Positions 17,284 to 24,223 of a stretch of DNA of 64,000 bases are shown here, in pieces. The DNA is taken from positions 435,131-499,130 of the forward strand of contig NZ_LXVX01000039.1 in the NCBI RefSeq assembly GCF_001650725.1. Direction: 5' to 3'. A program made the translations under genes and the position numbers. Below the pieces are notes generated by a model. That model saw only the letters and a program-made list of their open reading frames with translations. It was not told the DNA's origin and searched no databases. Origin of the DNA: Sphingobium sp. TCM1 (lineage in GTDB: Bacteria > Pseudomonadota > Alphaproteobacteria > Sphingomonadales > Sphingomonadaceae). Every line of letters begins with the position of its first letter. Positions within the stretch are counted from its first letter, which is position 1.

Positions 17284-17574
17284 TCAGCGCAGTTCCTCGA
17301 TTTCGCGCGCCGTGCGGGTGGCAGGATCGGTGGCGATCCGTTCCAGCACGGCGATGCGTTCCTCCAGGCGGCTGATTCGGCCGGTCAGCTTTTCGTTTTC
17401 GTTTGAAAGAAGGTCGATTTTTCGACCGGCGTCAGGGTCCGTTCGATGAACGGTGCCGGTCCATTCATTTTCGACCGGATAGCCGTGGCGGGCGCGGACC
17501 CAGGTGGTGAACATCCAGCCCAGCGTCGACATGGCGATGATGGCGAGGACGAAGAAGGGACCACCGAAATTCAT
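17284..17574 (-). CDS. PspB-like small membrane protein (96 aa)
   Basis: One transmembrane helix near the N terminus (GGPFFVLAIIAMSTLGWMF), then TTWVRARHGYPVENEW, a heptad-patterned coiled coil (KIDLLSNENEKLTGRISRLEE) and the C-terminal cassette RIAVLERIATD...AREIEELR. The start ATG 17574 gives a membrane helix right at the N terminus; the frame is open further upstream only as a shadow of pspC. Paralogous to the 103-aa and 83-aa proteins downstream. Confidence 0.82.
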   Translation of the reverse strand: MNFGGPFFVLAIIAMSTLGWMFTTWVRARHGYPVENEWTGTVHRTDPDAGRKIDLLSNENEKLTGRISRLEERIAVLERIATDPATRTAREIEELR

Positions 17575-17612
17575 GACTGTCTCTCCCCTGTTATGCCGCC
17601 CCGATGCAGCGA

Positions 17613-17993
17613 TCAGCGCAGGCTGTCGATCTCGTCGGCCAGGCGGGTGTTGCGGCTGGTATAATAGATTTCGATGTCGGCCAGGCGACGGTCGATGTCG
17701 CGGAACTTGGAGCGGACATCGCGGGTGGAGCGCGTCGGGTTGGTGCGAACGCCCTGCCAGAATTTCTCGTCGTCGCGATCCGCATAGAGGCCCGATGGCT
17801 TGTTGTCGGCGAAATAGGCGGCGGCGAAATAGGCGATCAGCGACCAGGGGAAGGCGCCCATCAGGGTGATGAGCACCGCCCCGACCCGGACCCAGACCAC
17901 GTCGATCCCGGTATAGTCGGCAATGCCGGCGCAGACGCCCATCCATTTGCCATTGGCCTTGTCGAGATAAAATTTGGTGCGGCGGGCGGTCAT
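17613..17993 (-). CDS. pspC: Phage shock protein C
   Basis: Inner-membrane sensor of the Psp system, 126 aa. The PspC domain is in the first 70 residues: FYLDKANGKWMGVCAGIADYTGIDVVWVRVGAVLIT, followed by a membrane helix FPWSLIAYFAAAYFAD. In E. coli PspC relays envelope stress to PspB and releases PspA from PspF. The C-terminal tail (DIDRRLADIE...TRLADEIDSLR) is coiled-coil-like and aligns gap-free with the ends of the three PspB-like proteins that follow. Start ATG 17993 lies 1 bp after the pspB stop. Confidence 0.93.
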   Translation of the reverse strand: MTARRTKFYLDKANGKWMGVCAGIADYTGIDVVWVRVGAVLITLMGAFPWSLIAYFAAAYFADNKPSGLYADRDDEKFWQGVRTNPTRSTRDVRSKFRDIDRRLADIEIYYTSRNTRLADEIDSLR

Positions 17994-17994
17994 G

Positions 17995-18261
17995 TCAGTT
18001 CCTCCGGTCGAATTCGTAGGCGTCGTCGCTGGAAGGACGCTGCGGACGGAAATCGGGATTGTCGGCGGCGACGATCCGTTCGACCGTCTGGAGCCGTTCT
18101 TCCAGGCGACGGGCGAGAAGGTGCAGCTCGTCGAGCAGCTTCTCATCCTCGTCGGTGATCTTGGGCGCCTGCTTCCACTTGGTGATGTAGTGGAAGATCA
18201 GCCAGGGCATCCCGATGAAGAGCGTCGTGATCGCGACGATGGGGATGAGAATCTCTTCCAT
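17995..18261 (-). CDS. pspB: Phage shock protein B
   Basis: An 88-aa inner-membrane protein with one N-terminal helix (ILIPIVAITTLFIGMPWLIFHYI) followed by a leucine-zipper-like coiled coil (LLDELHLLARRLEERLQTVERIVAADNP). This is the classical PspB layout, including the MPWLIFHYITKWK juncture and the final R-x-x-x-VERI-motif. It partners PspC and helps free PspF from PspA under stress. Lies 4 bp after pspA. Confidence 0.93.
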   Translation of the reverse strand: MEEILIPIVAITTLFIGMPWLIFHYITKWKQAPKITDEDEKLLDELHLLARRLEERLQTVERIVAADNPDFRPQRPSSDDAYEFDRRN

Positions 18262-18265
18262 GGGA

Positions 18266-18934
18266 TCAGGCTCCCTTGTTCATGCTGGCCTTGAGCGCGG
18301 CAAGATCGGCATCGACCTTGTCGGCCGACTTCAATTCCGCAATCTCTTCCTCCAGCGTCTTGGGCTGCTGGCCCAGGCTCATCGCATCGGCGCGGCCTTC
18401 GGCCATGTCGACGCGGCGTTCGAGCATGTCGAAGCGGGCAAAGGCTTCGTTCACCTTCTCGCCGGCATAGGCCTCGCGCACGCGCAGCCGGTTCTCGGCG
18501 CTCTGCATCCGCGTGACCAGGCTGTTCTGGCGGGCGCGGGCTTCGCGCAGCTTGCCCTGGAGCTTGGCGATGTCTTCCTCCGACGCCTTGAGCGCGTCGT
18601 CCAGCGTCTCGATCTCGTGGTTGAGCTGTTCGGCCATGTCGGCGGCCTTCTGTCGTTCGACCAGGGCGGCCTTGGCCAGATCCTCGCGATCCTTGCTCAG
18701 CGCCAGCTGCGCCTTCTCGGTCCAGCTCTCCTGCAAGGCATTGAGCTTGGCGATATGGCGGCGCATCTCCTTCTGGTCGGCGATGGTGCGGGCGGCGGAC
18801 GCGCGGACCTCGACCAGCGTCTCCTCCATTTCGAGGATGATCATGCGGATCATCTTCGCCGGGTCTTCCGCCTTGTCGAGCAGGTCGGTGACATTGGCGG
18901 CGATGATGTCGCGGGTGCGGGAGAAAATACCCAT
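18266..18934 (-). CDS. pspA: Phage shock protein A
   Basis: A 222-aa coiled-coil protein of the PspA/IM30 (ESCRT-III-like) family that binds stressed inner membrane and, when free, inhibits PspF. It begins MGIFSRTRDIIAANVTDLLDKAEDPAKMIRMIILEMEE (the amphipathic helix and conserved DPxKM region of the family) and is helical throughout. Full family length. It is preceded by a 57-aa membrane protein gene and read from the sigma-54 promoter at 19260-19276. Confidence 0.97.
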   Translation of the reverse strand: MGIFSRTRDIIAANVTDLLDKAEDPAKMIRMIILEMEETLVEVRASAARTIADQKEMRRHIAKLNALQESWTEKAQLALSKDREDLAKAALVERQKAADMAEQLNHEIETLDDALKASEEDIAKLQGKLREARARQNSLVTRMQSAENRLRVREAYAGEKVNEAFARFDMLERRVDMAEGRADAMSLGQQPKTLEEEIAELKSADKVDADLAALKASMNKGA

Positions 18935-19020
18935 TTCAACTACTCCTGGTCGTATCTCGTTATCAAGTGCCGGGGCGGGCGAGAGGGGGCAGTCCCGCCC
19001 CGGCCGGGGGTATGCGATCC

Positions 19021-19194
19021 CTACGCAAGATAGCGCAGGCTCGCGGGGGTGTCTTGCGTCGCGAGCACCGGGGTTTCGCTGGCGCGGGCCGGACCGACCG
19101 CCGAGAGGATCATGGTCGATCCGAACAGGACGGCTGCGATGGCGACCGACATCAGCTGGCCGATTTCGCGAACGCTGTTGGTCTGATGTTCCAT
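19021..19194 (-). CDS. Small membrane protein at the head of the psp operon (57 aa)
   Basis: Starts MEHQTNSVREIGQLMSVAIAAVLFGSTMILSAVGPARASE: a short soluble N-terminus, one hydrophobic helix, and an ARASE stretch that could be a signal-peptidase site, leaving a short periplasmic tail. ATG 19194 has AGGGAG 7 bp upstream; an earlier in-frame ATG at 19254 would lie next to the transcription start. It is the first gene after the sigma-54 promoter, ahead of pspA. I do not recognise the family; it could be a stress-induced secreted or membrane peptide. Confidence 0.65.
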   Translation of the reverse strand: MEHQTNSVREIGQLMSVAIAAVLFGSTMILSAVGPARASETPVLATQDTPASLRYLA

Positions 19195-19259
19195 TATCTT
19201 ACTCCCTGAACCTTGGCCTTCATGTGGTTCCGCATTTCGTTGCGGATTGCCCATAGCTA

Positions 19260-19276
19260 TGCAGGGGCCGTGCCAA
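19260..19276 (-). promoter_or_regulatory. Sigma-54 (-24/-12) promoter of the psp operon
   Basis: On the minus strand TTGGCACG-GCCC-CTGCA matches the sigma-54 consensus TTGGCACG-N4-TTGCA, with the diagnostic GG and GC doublets 10 bp apart. It points towards the 57-aa gene and pspA, with the expected transcript start near 19249. The divergent gene codes for PspF, the sigma-54 activator, which fits exactly. Confidence 0.88.
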
Positions 19277-19290
19277 TTTCTAAAATTGGC
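19272..19290. promoter_or_regulatory. Perfect palindrome overlapping the psp -24 element
   Basis: GCCAATTT-CTA-AAATTGGC, an 8-bp perfect dyad with a 3-base centre, covers the -24 box of the sigma-54 promoter and extends upstream. A protein bound here would block sigma-54 polymerase, so it may be a repressor site. Confidence 0.45.
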
Positions 19291-19349
19291 GGATTTCGTT
19301 CATTTTTCGGTCATCTGACAGGCGCGCGGCGATATGACGCTTGCCAAGA

Positions 19350-19365
19350 GGTGGGAAATTTCACC
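19350..19365. promoter_or_regulatory. Candidate PspF upstream activating site
   Basis: GGTGGGAAATTTCACC is nearly palindromic and lies about 100 bp upstream of the predicted psp transcript start, the distance range where PspF binds in E. coli. It also lies just before the pspF start codon, so PspF binding could limit its own synthesis, as known in E. coli. Confidence 0.4.
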
Positions 19366-19377
19366 ATAAGTTGGCAC

Positions 19378-20412
19378 ATGGAGAAAAATACGCAGTTCGT
19401 CGGCCAGAGCTTCGCCTTTCTCGACGCCGTCGAGCAGGCCGGCCGCGCGGCCGAACTCAACCGGCCGGTGCTGGTGATCGGCGAGCGCGGGACCGGCAAG
19501 GAGCTGATCGCCGAGCGCCTGCATCATCTCAGCCCGCGCTGGGGCGAGCCGTTGATCGTCATGAACTGTGCCGCCTTGCCCGAGACGCTGATCGAGGCGG
19601 AGCTGTTCGGCCATGAACAGGGCGCCTTCACCGGCGCCAACCGGGCGCGGCCCGGCCGGTTCGAGGAGGCCGACGGCGGCACCTTGTTCCTCGACGAACT
19701 GGGCACGCTGTCGATGGCCGCGCAGGAACGGTTGCTGCGCGTGATCGAATATGGGGAAGTGACGCGGATCGGCGCGTCGCGGCCGGTCACAGTCGACGTG
19801 CGTATCGTCGCGGCCACCAACGAGGATCTGCCGGCGGCGGCCGATGCCGGGCGCTTCCGCCCCGACCTGCTCGACCGGCTGAGCTTCGAGGTCATCACCC
19901 TGCCGCCGCTGCGCGCCCGCGAGGGCGATGTCGCGGTGCTGGCCGACCATTTCGGGCGACGCATGGCGGCGGAACTCAACTGGCCGCAATGGCCCGGCTT
20001 CACGCCGGCCTGCGCGGCGGAGCTGGAGGGTCATGGCTGGCCCGGCAATGTGCGCGAGCTGCGCAATGTGGTGGAGCGCGCGGTCTATCGCTGGGACGAG
20101 CCGACGCGGCCGATCAGCCGCCTGACTTTCGACCCCTTCGCCTCACCCTGGAAGCCCAGGCCGCTGATGCCCCGGTCGGTGGCGGAGCCGTGCGCCGGCA
20201 ACGCCCCCGCCGCTCCCGCGCCGTCGACACCGGCGACGCTGTTCGAGGAGATCACCGACCTGCGCATGGCCGTGGACGCGCATGAGGCGGCGATCATCCG
20301 GGCCGCGCTGGAGCGCTATCGCTACAATCAGCGCGCGACCGCCAAGGGGCTGGGCCTCACTTATGACCAGTTGCGCCACTGCATGAAGAAACATGGGCTG
20401 AGCGCGGGTTAG
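19378..20412 (+). CDS. pspF: Sigma-54-dependent activator PspF
   Basis: Bacterial enhancer-binding protein of 344 aa that drives the divergent psp operon. It has no N-terminal receiver domain, as expected for PspF, which is controlled by PspA instead. Walker A is GERGTGKE (35-42), the sigma-54-contacting loop is GAFTGA (82-87), Walker B is GGTLFLDE (100-107), and the arginine-finger region follows. The C terminus has a Fis-type helix-turn-helix ([24 protein letters not shown]). ATG 19378 is chosen as the start because it aligns with the PspF N-terminus; the frame is open further upstream but would cross the psp promoter. Its 3' end overlaps the opposing UdgX gene by 4 bp. Confidence 0.94.
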   Translation: MEKNTQFVGQSFAFLDAVEQAGRAAELNRPVLVIGERGTGKELIAERLHHLSPRWGEPLIVMNCAALPETLIEAELFGHEQGAFTGANRARPGRFEEADGGTLFLDELGTLSMAAQERLLRVIEYGEVTRIGASRPVTVDVRIVAATNEDLPAAADAGRFRPDLLDRLSFEVITLPPLRAREGDVAVLADHFGRRMAAELNWPQWPGFTPACAAELEGHGWPGNVRELRNVVERAVYRWDEPTRPISRLTFDPFASPWKPRPLMPRSVAEPCAGNAPAAPAPSTPATLFEEITDLRMAVDAHEAAIIRAALERYRYNQRATAKGLGLTYDQLRHCMKKHGLSAG

Positions 20413-21809
20413 GCCAGCGCTCGCGCCCGTTCGCCGATCATCCGCAATTCCGCCACGAAGCGCATCCGTTCTTCGGCCGCCTGCACCGGGTCGGGCAGGC
20501 GCAGCAGATAGCTGGGATGGACCGTCACCCACCCTTCCGCGCCCGATTCCAGCGCGATCGCCTGTCCGCGCGTCCGGCTGATCGTCACGGGCTTCCCCAG
20601 CATCGCCCGCGCCGCCGTTGCCCCGAGCGCGACCAGCAGCCGGGGACGGATGATGTCCAGTTCCTGCGCCAGCCACCAATGGCAGGCCTGCACCTCGCCC
20701 GCGTCCGGCGTCTGGTGGATGCGCCGCTTGCCGCGCTGTGCATATTTGAAATGCTTGACCGCGTTGGTGACATAGGCGCGGGCGCGATCCACCCCGGCCT
20801 CCGCCAATGCCTGGTCGAACAATTGCCCCGCCGGGCCGACGAAGGGCCGGCCGGCCAGATCCTCCTGGTCGCCGGGCTGCTCGCCGATGAAGAAGAGCGA
20901 GGCATCGAGCGGGCCTTCGCCGAAGACGGTCTGGGTCGCGTCCCGGTGGAGCGGGCAGCGGGTACAGCGCAGCGCCTGGTCCCGCACCGCGCTCCAGGCG
21001 GTGGCGCTGTTGGCCGGTCGGGCGGCCGGCGCCTTGGGCGCGGTCGCGATCATGGCCGCCTCCCGCCGCTGCGCGCCGGCGACGAGATCGGGGATGAGCG
21101 CCGCTTCCGGCAGGTTGCGCCAGTATTTTTTCGGCATTTCCGACAGCATCGCGCCGGTCTTGAGCCGGGCGGGATTGAAGATCGCGGCATAATAGCCCTT
21201 CCACAGCGCTTCGACCGGGTCGCCGTCCGGCGCGTCCTGGCGGGTCGCACCCGGTCCCTGCGTCAACGCCCCACCGTCCCAATGGATGCTCAGTTCCGGC
21301 GTCAGGATCGACCAGCGCATCGCGGCGAAGCGACGCACGAAGAAGCCCGCATTGGCGCGGACGACATGATGTTCCGGTTCGAACCAGGCAACGAAGCGCA
21401 CGCCTTCTCCCTCCGCCACTTCGCGGAAGCGGACGAAGGCGCGCATCTTGTGGACATCGCGCCGCACCGCCTTTGCCAGCGCGTCGATGCGGCGCAGGAG
21501 CGGGTCGGCCTTGTCCTCCATCAGCCGCGGCCGGTCGCGCAACCGGCAGAGCAACATATACAGCAAGGCGAAGCGTTCGGGATCGCGGTGGAGAATGGCG
21601 CTTCGGGCCAGGTCGATGAAGGCGCGCGGGACGGCAAGGCCGCCGGCTGGCGGCGCCGCGGGCGCGACGGCGTCACCGAACAGGTCGCCCGGCGCATCGC
21701 CCACCTGCCAGACGATGGCCGCCGGATCGACCCCGGCCATCGCCAGCCCCCGCGCCGCATCGCGCCAGCCCTCGAAATCATCGGGGGCCGTCAATACGAC
21801 GCGGTGCAT
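20409..21809 (-). CDS. DUF4130 - UdgX uracil-DNA cross-linking protein fusion
   Basis: A 466-aa two-domain protein. Residues 1-245 are a DUF4130 (TIGR03915) domain, typical of a partner to a radical SAM DNA-repair protein. Residues 270-466 are a UdgX-type uracil-DNA glycosylase: GEQPGDQEDLAGRPFVGPAGQ (309-329) is motif A, TNAVKHFKY follows, KRRIH (361-365) is the UdgX-specific loop whose His365 corresponds to the histidine that bonds covalently to the uracil site, and HPSYLLR (431-437) is motif B. Cysteines 282, 285 and 376 are likely cluster ligands. UdgX binds uracil in DNA tightly and irreversibly in characterised homologues. The radical SAM partner is encoded upstream, two genes away. Confidence 0.9.
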   Translation of the reverse strand: MHRVVLTAPDDFEGWRDAARGLAMAGVDPAAIVWQVGDAPGDLFGDAVAPAAPPAGGLAVPRAFIDLARSAILHRDPERFALLYMLLCRLRDRPRLMEDKADPLLRRIDALAKAVRRDVHKMRAFVRFREVAEGEGVRFVAWFEPEHHVVRANAGFFVRRFAAMRWSILTPELSIHWDGGALTQGPGATRQDAPDGDPVEALWKGYYAAIFNPARLKTGAMLSEMPKKYWRNLPEAALIPDLVAGAQRREAAMIATAPKAPAARPANSATAWSAVRDQALRCTRCPLHRDATQTVFGEGPLDASLFFIGEQPGDQEDLAGRPFVGPAGQLFDQALAEAGVDRARAYVTNAVKHFKYAQRGKRRIHQTPDAGEVQACHWWLAQELDIIRPRLLVALGATAARAMLGKPVTISRTRGQAIALESGAEGWVTVHPSYLLRLPDPVQAAEERMRFVAELRMIGERARALA

Positions 21810-21813
21810 GACA

Positions 21814-22284
21814 TCACTCGTCGGCCTGGGCGCGCTCCAGTTCGGCGGGCTTGCGCTTGGCGAACAGTGCGCCCAGTTCCTGCTCCTCGTCCGTCGTCAG
21901 ATCCCTGGCGGCGTCGGGGAACATCTCTTCCTCCTCCTCTTCGATATGGTGGAGGTAGCGCTTCTTCATGTCTGCAAAGGTCTTGCGCCATTCCTCGCCA
22001 TTGAAGGCAAGGCCGTCCAGCTCCTCCAGAAAATCGTCGATTTCCTTGTGTTCCGACACGCTGTGCTGCGCATCCTCGCGCAGGTCGGGGCGGGACAGCA
22101 TGGTGGCGTAGAGCGTTTCCTCCTCGGCGGCGGCATGGGCCGTCACCTCGACCTTGAACTGGGCGAACAGCTTTTCCAGCCGCTCCCCATCCTGGTCGCG
22201 GTCGGCGTCCGCCATCTTGGCGAAGAGCTGGCGGTGGGCGTCGTGATCCTGCTTCAGGCGATGGAAAATACTGGCGTCGGCCAT
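21814..22284 (-). CDS. Hemerythrin HHE domain protein
   Basis: A 156-aa four-helix protein with a hemerythrin HHE cation-binding domain: IFHRLKQDHDAHRQLFAKM, then EVTAHAAAEEETLYATM and SEHKEIDDFLEEL, and KKRYLHHIEEEEEEMFP. The histidine and glutamate pattern (H-x-x-D/E..., H-x-x-x-E, H...E) would hold a di-iron site that binds oxygen or nitric oxide. ATG 22284 has GGAGGA upstream. It sits 4 bp before the UdgX gene, so the two are likely cotranslated. Confidence 0.9.
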   Translation of the reverse strand: MADASIFHRLKQDHDAHRQLFAKMADADRDQDGERLEKLFAQFKVEVTAHAAAEEETLYATMLSRPDLREDAQHSVSEHKEIDDFLEELDGLAFNGEEWRKTFADMKKRYLHHIEEEEEEMFPDAARDLTTDEEQELGALFAKRKPAELERAQADE

Positions 22285-22358
22285 GGTCGGTCCTCCTCGT
22301 GCGAGCAAGGACAACGACAGGCGCGGCAATTGGCTCCGGCCGATCCGCCGAAGACAAA

Positions 22359-22724
22359 TCAGCCGAAGAGGAAGCGGTAGATGATCGCGACCGGAATCCA
22401 GAGCAGCGCGCCGATGAGGCTCGCCCCCCAGAGTTGCAGCAGGTCGCGCCGGAACCGCAGCGCCAGTCCATGCTGCGACAGGCCGCCCTGCTCCAGCATG
22501 TGCCAGCGCCGTTCCAGCCCGCGCGCGGCGAGAGCATAGCCGCCGATCGCGATGATGATGCCCAGGTGCAGGACGAGCGATCCCCCCATCTTCGCGACGA
22601 TGAAGATCTGGAGCAGGCAGAAGACCACCAGCGCGGCAGCAAGATGACTGCTGATCCGCTTGGCATAACCGGCGCGCCCCTGCCCCCGATTGCCCAATGT
22701 GGTCGCCACGGCCCCGTCCTCCAT
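22359..22724 (-). CDS. Small membrane protein of unknown function (121 aa)
   Basis: Three predicted membrane helices: SSHLAAALVVFCLLQIFIVA, LVLHLGIIIAIGGYALAA and LWGASLIGALLWIPVAIIYRFLFG. The first 22 residues are soluble and basic. I do not recognise the family. It lies between the radical SAM gene and the hemerythrin gene, with about 74 bp on each side, all on the minus strand, and so is probably on the same transcript. Confidence 0.7.
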   Translation of the reverse strand: MEDGAVATTLGNRGQGRAGYAKRISSHLAAALVVFCLLQIFIVAKMGGSLVLHLGIIIAIGGYALAARGLERRWHMLEQGGLSQHGLALRFRRDLLQLWGASLIGALLWIPVAIIYRFLFG

Positions 22725-22797
22725 AAATGACCCGGAACACAGAATTTCACGATAAAGTCACGCAATCAAGGGGAATCTGGCGATGGAAATGCCGCGG

Positions 22798-24042
22798 TCA
22801 GGCGAAGAGTTCGAGCTGGCGGGCCGGCGGGGCGATGTGGGCGCGCAGGTCGATCCGGTCGACCAGCGCCGTCGGCCGCCAGTCCGCCGTCACCAGGAAG
22901 GGGCGCAGCTTGATGATGGAGGTGGTGAGCCGGCCGACATCTTCCAGCCGCAAGCGGCGGTGGCGGCGGCTCGCCAGGATGCGGTCCACGGCCTTCACGC
23001 CCAGGCCCGGCACCCGCAGCAGCGCTTCGCGCGGGGCACGGTTGACATCGACCGGGAAGGTCGCGCGATGGTTGAGCGCCCAGGCCAGCTTGGGGTCGAT
23101 GTCGAGCGGCAGGCAGCCGGTGGCAGGGTCCGTGGCAGCGGCGATCTCGCCCGCATCATAGCCGTAGAAGCGCATCATCCAGTCCGACTGGTAGAGGCGA
23201 TGTTCGCGCAGGAGCGGCGGGCGCTTGAGCGGCAGCACCGCGCTGGGCGAGGGAATGGGGGAAAAGGCGCTGTAATAGACGCGCCGCAGCCGGTGCCGGT
23301 CGTAGAGGCTGCTCGCCCGCGCAATGATCGCGCGGTCATCCGCCGCGTCGGCGCCGACGATCATCTGCGTCGACTGGCCGGCCGGCGCGAAACGCGGAGC
23401 GTGGCGATATTTGCGCCGCGCGTCGCCATGATCCTCCATCTCCGCACGCAGGCGACCCATGGCGCCCTCGATCCGGCCGCCATTTTTTTCCGGCGCGAGT
23501 TGCCGCAGCCCGCTTTCGGTCGGCAGTTCGACGTTGATCGACAGGCGGTCGGCATGAAGCCCTGCCCGACGGATCAGTTCCGGATCAGCGTCGGGAATGG
23601 TCTTGAGGTGGATATAGCCGCGAAATTCATGATCCTCGCGCAGCGACCGGGCGACTTCCACCAGCTGCTCCATCGTATAGTCGGAGGAACGGATGATGCC
23701 CGACGAGAGGAACAGCCCCTCGATATAGTTGCGCCGGTAGAAGCTGAGCGTCAGGTCGACCACCTCCTGCGCCGTGAAGCGGGCGCGGCGCACATCGCTC
23801 GACCGGCGGTTGATGCAATAATGGCAGTCGAAGATGCAGCTGTTGGTCAGCAATATCTTGAGCAGCGAAATGCAGCGGCCGTCGGGCGCATAGGCGTGAC
23901 AGATGCCCATGCCTTCGGTCGAGCCGATCCCCTTGCCGCCGCGACTGTCGCGCCGGGCCGTGCCGGAGGAGGCGCAGGATGCGTCATATTTGGCCGCGTC
24001 GGCCAGGATTTCGAGCTTCTGCCGGGGGGAAAGCTGGACCAT
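22798..24042 (-). CDS. Putative DNA modification/repair radical SAM protein
   Basis: A 414-aa radical SAM enzyme of the TIGR03916 type, the usual genome partner of DUF4130-UdgX proteins. The 4Fe-4S site is Cys69-x3-Cys73-x2-Cys76 (CIFDCHYC). The C-terminal part carries a helix-hairpin-helix DNA-binding region, DVNRAPREALLRVPGLGVKAVDRIL (about 325-350), which supports action on DNA. The reaction is unknown. A perfect LexA box lies 3 bp before its start codon. It heads a four-gene stretch running radical SAM, membrane protein, hemerythrin, UdgX. Confidence 0.9.
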   Translation of the reverse strand: MVQLSPRQKLEILADAAKYDASCASSGTARRDSRGGKGIGSTEGMGICHAYAPDGRCISLLKILLTNSCIFDCHYCINRRSSDVRRARFTAQEVVDLTLSFYRRNYIEGLFLSSGIIRSSDYTMEQLVEVARSLREDHEFRGYIHLKTIPDADPELIRRAGLHADRLSINVELPTESGLRQLAPEKNGGRIEGAMGRLRAEMEDHGDARRKYRHAPRFAPAGQSTQMIVGADAADDRAIIARASSLYDRHRLRRVYYSAFSPIPSPSAVLPLKRPPLLREHRLYQSDWMMRFYGYDAGEIAAATDPATGCLPLDIDPKLAWALNHRATFPVDVNRAPREALLRVPGLGVKAVDRILASRRHRRLRLEDVGRLTTSIIKLRPFLVTADWRPTALVDRIDLRAHIAPPARQLELFA

Positions 24043-24044
24043 TT

Positions 24045-24059
24045 GTTCCTGATATGTTC
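24045..24059. promoter_or_regulatory. LexA (SOS) box at the head of the radical SAM/UdgX module
   Basis: GTTC-CTGATAT-GTTC is an exact match to the alphaproteobacterial LexA box GTTC-N7-GTTC. It ends 2 bp before the start codon of the radical SAM gene (minus strand) and overlaps its AGGA ribosome-binding site and a plausible -10 element. LexA bound here would shut off the gene until DNA damage. It is about 165 bp from the start of the divergent FAD oxidoreductase, too far to control it clearly. Confidence 0.8.
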
Positions 24060-24223
24060 AGTGCTTGCCGCTGTCCACAATCTCGATCAAGACCTGCCCT
24101 TCTGGGCAGGCGTACAGTCAGGCGTCCCCGATCCGCGCCTTGTGCGGCGGCGCGCCCGACGCCATGGTTGCGGTAAAGCCGGGACGCTTCGTTTCAAACC
24201 AGGGACATGCGGGAGGACAGGCG

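Noticed and set aside
19371-19380. TTGGCACATG on the plus strand, like a second sigma-54 -24 box for pspF
   Set aside because: No GC doublet at the -12 position, and the pspF start codon is inside the motif.
22725-22797. GGAAC with a downstream GTC as an EcfG promoter before the radical SAM region
   Set aside because: The -10 would be GTC instead of GTT, and it points in the wrong direction for the minus-strand genes.
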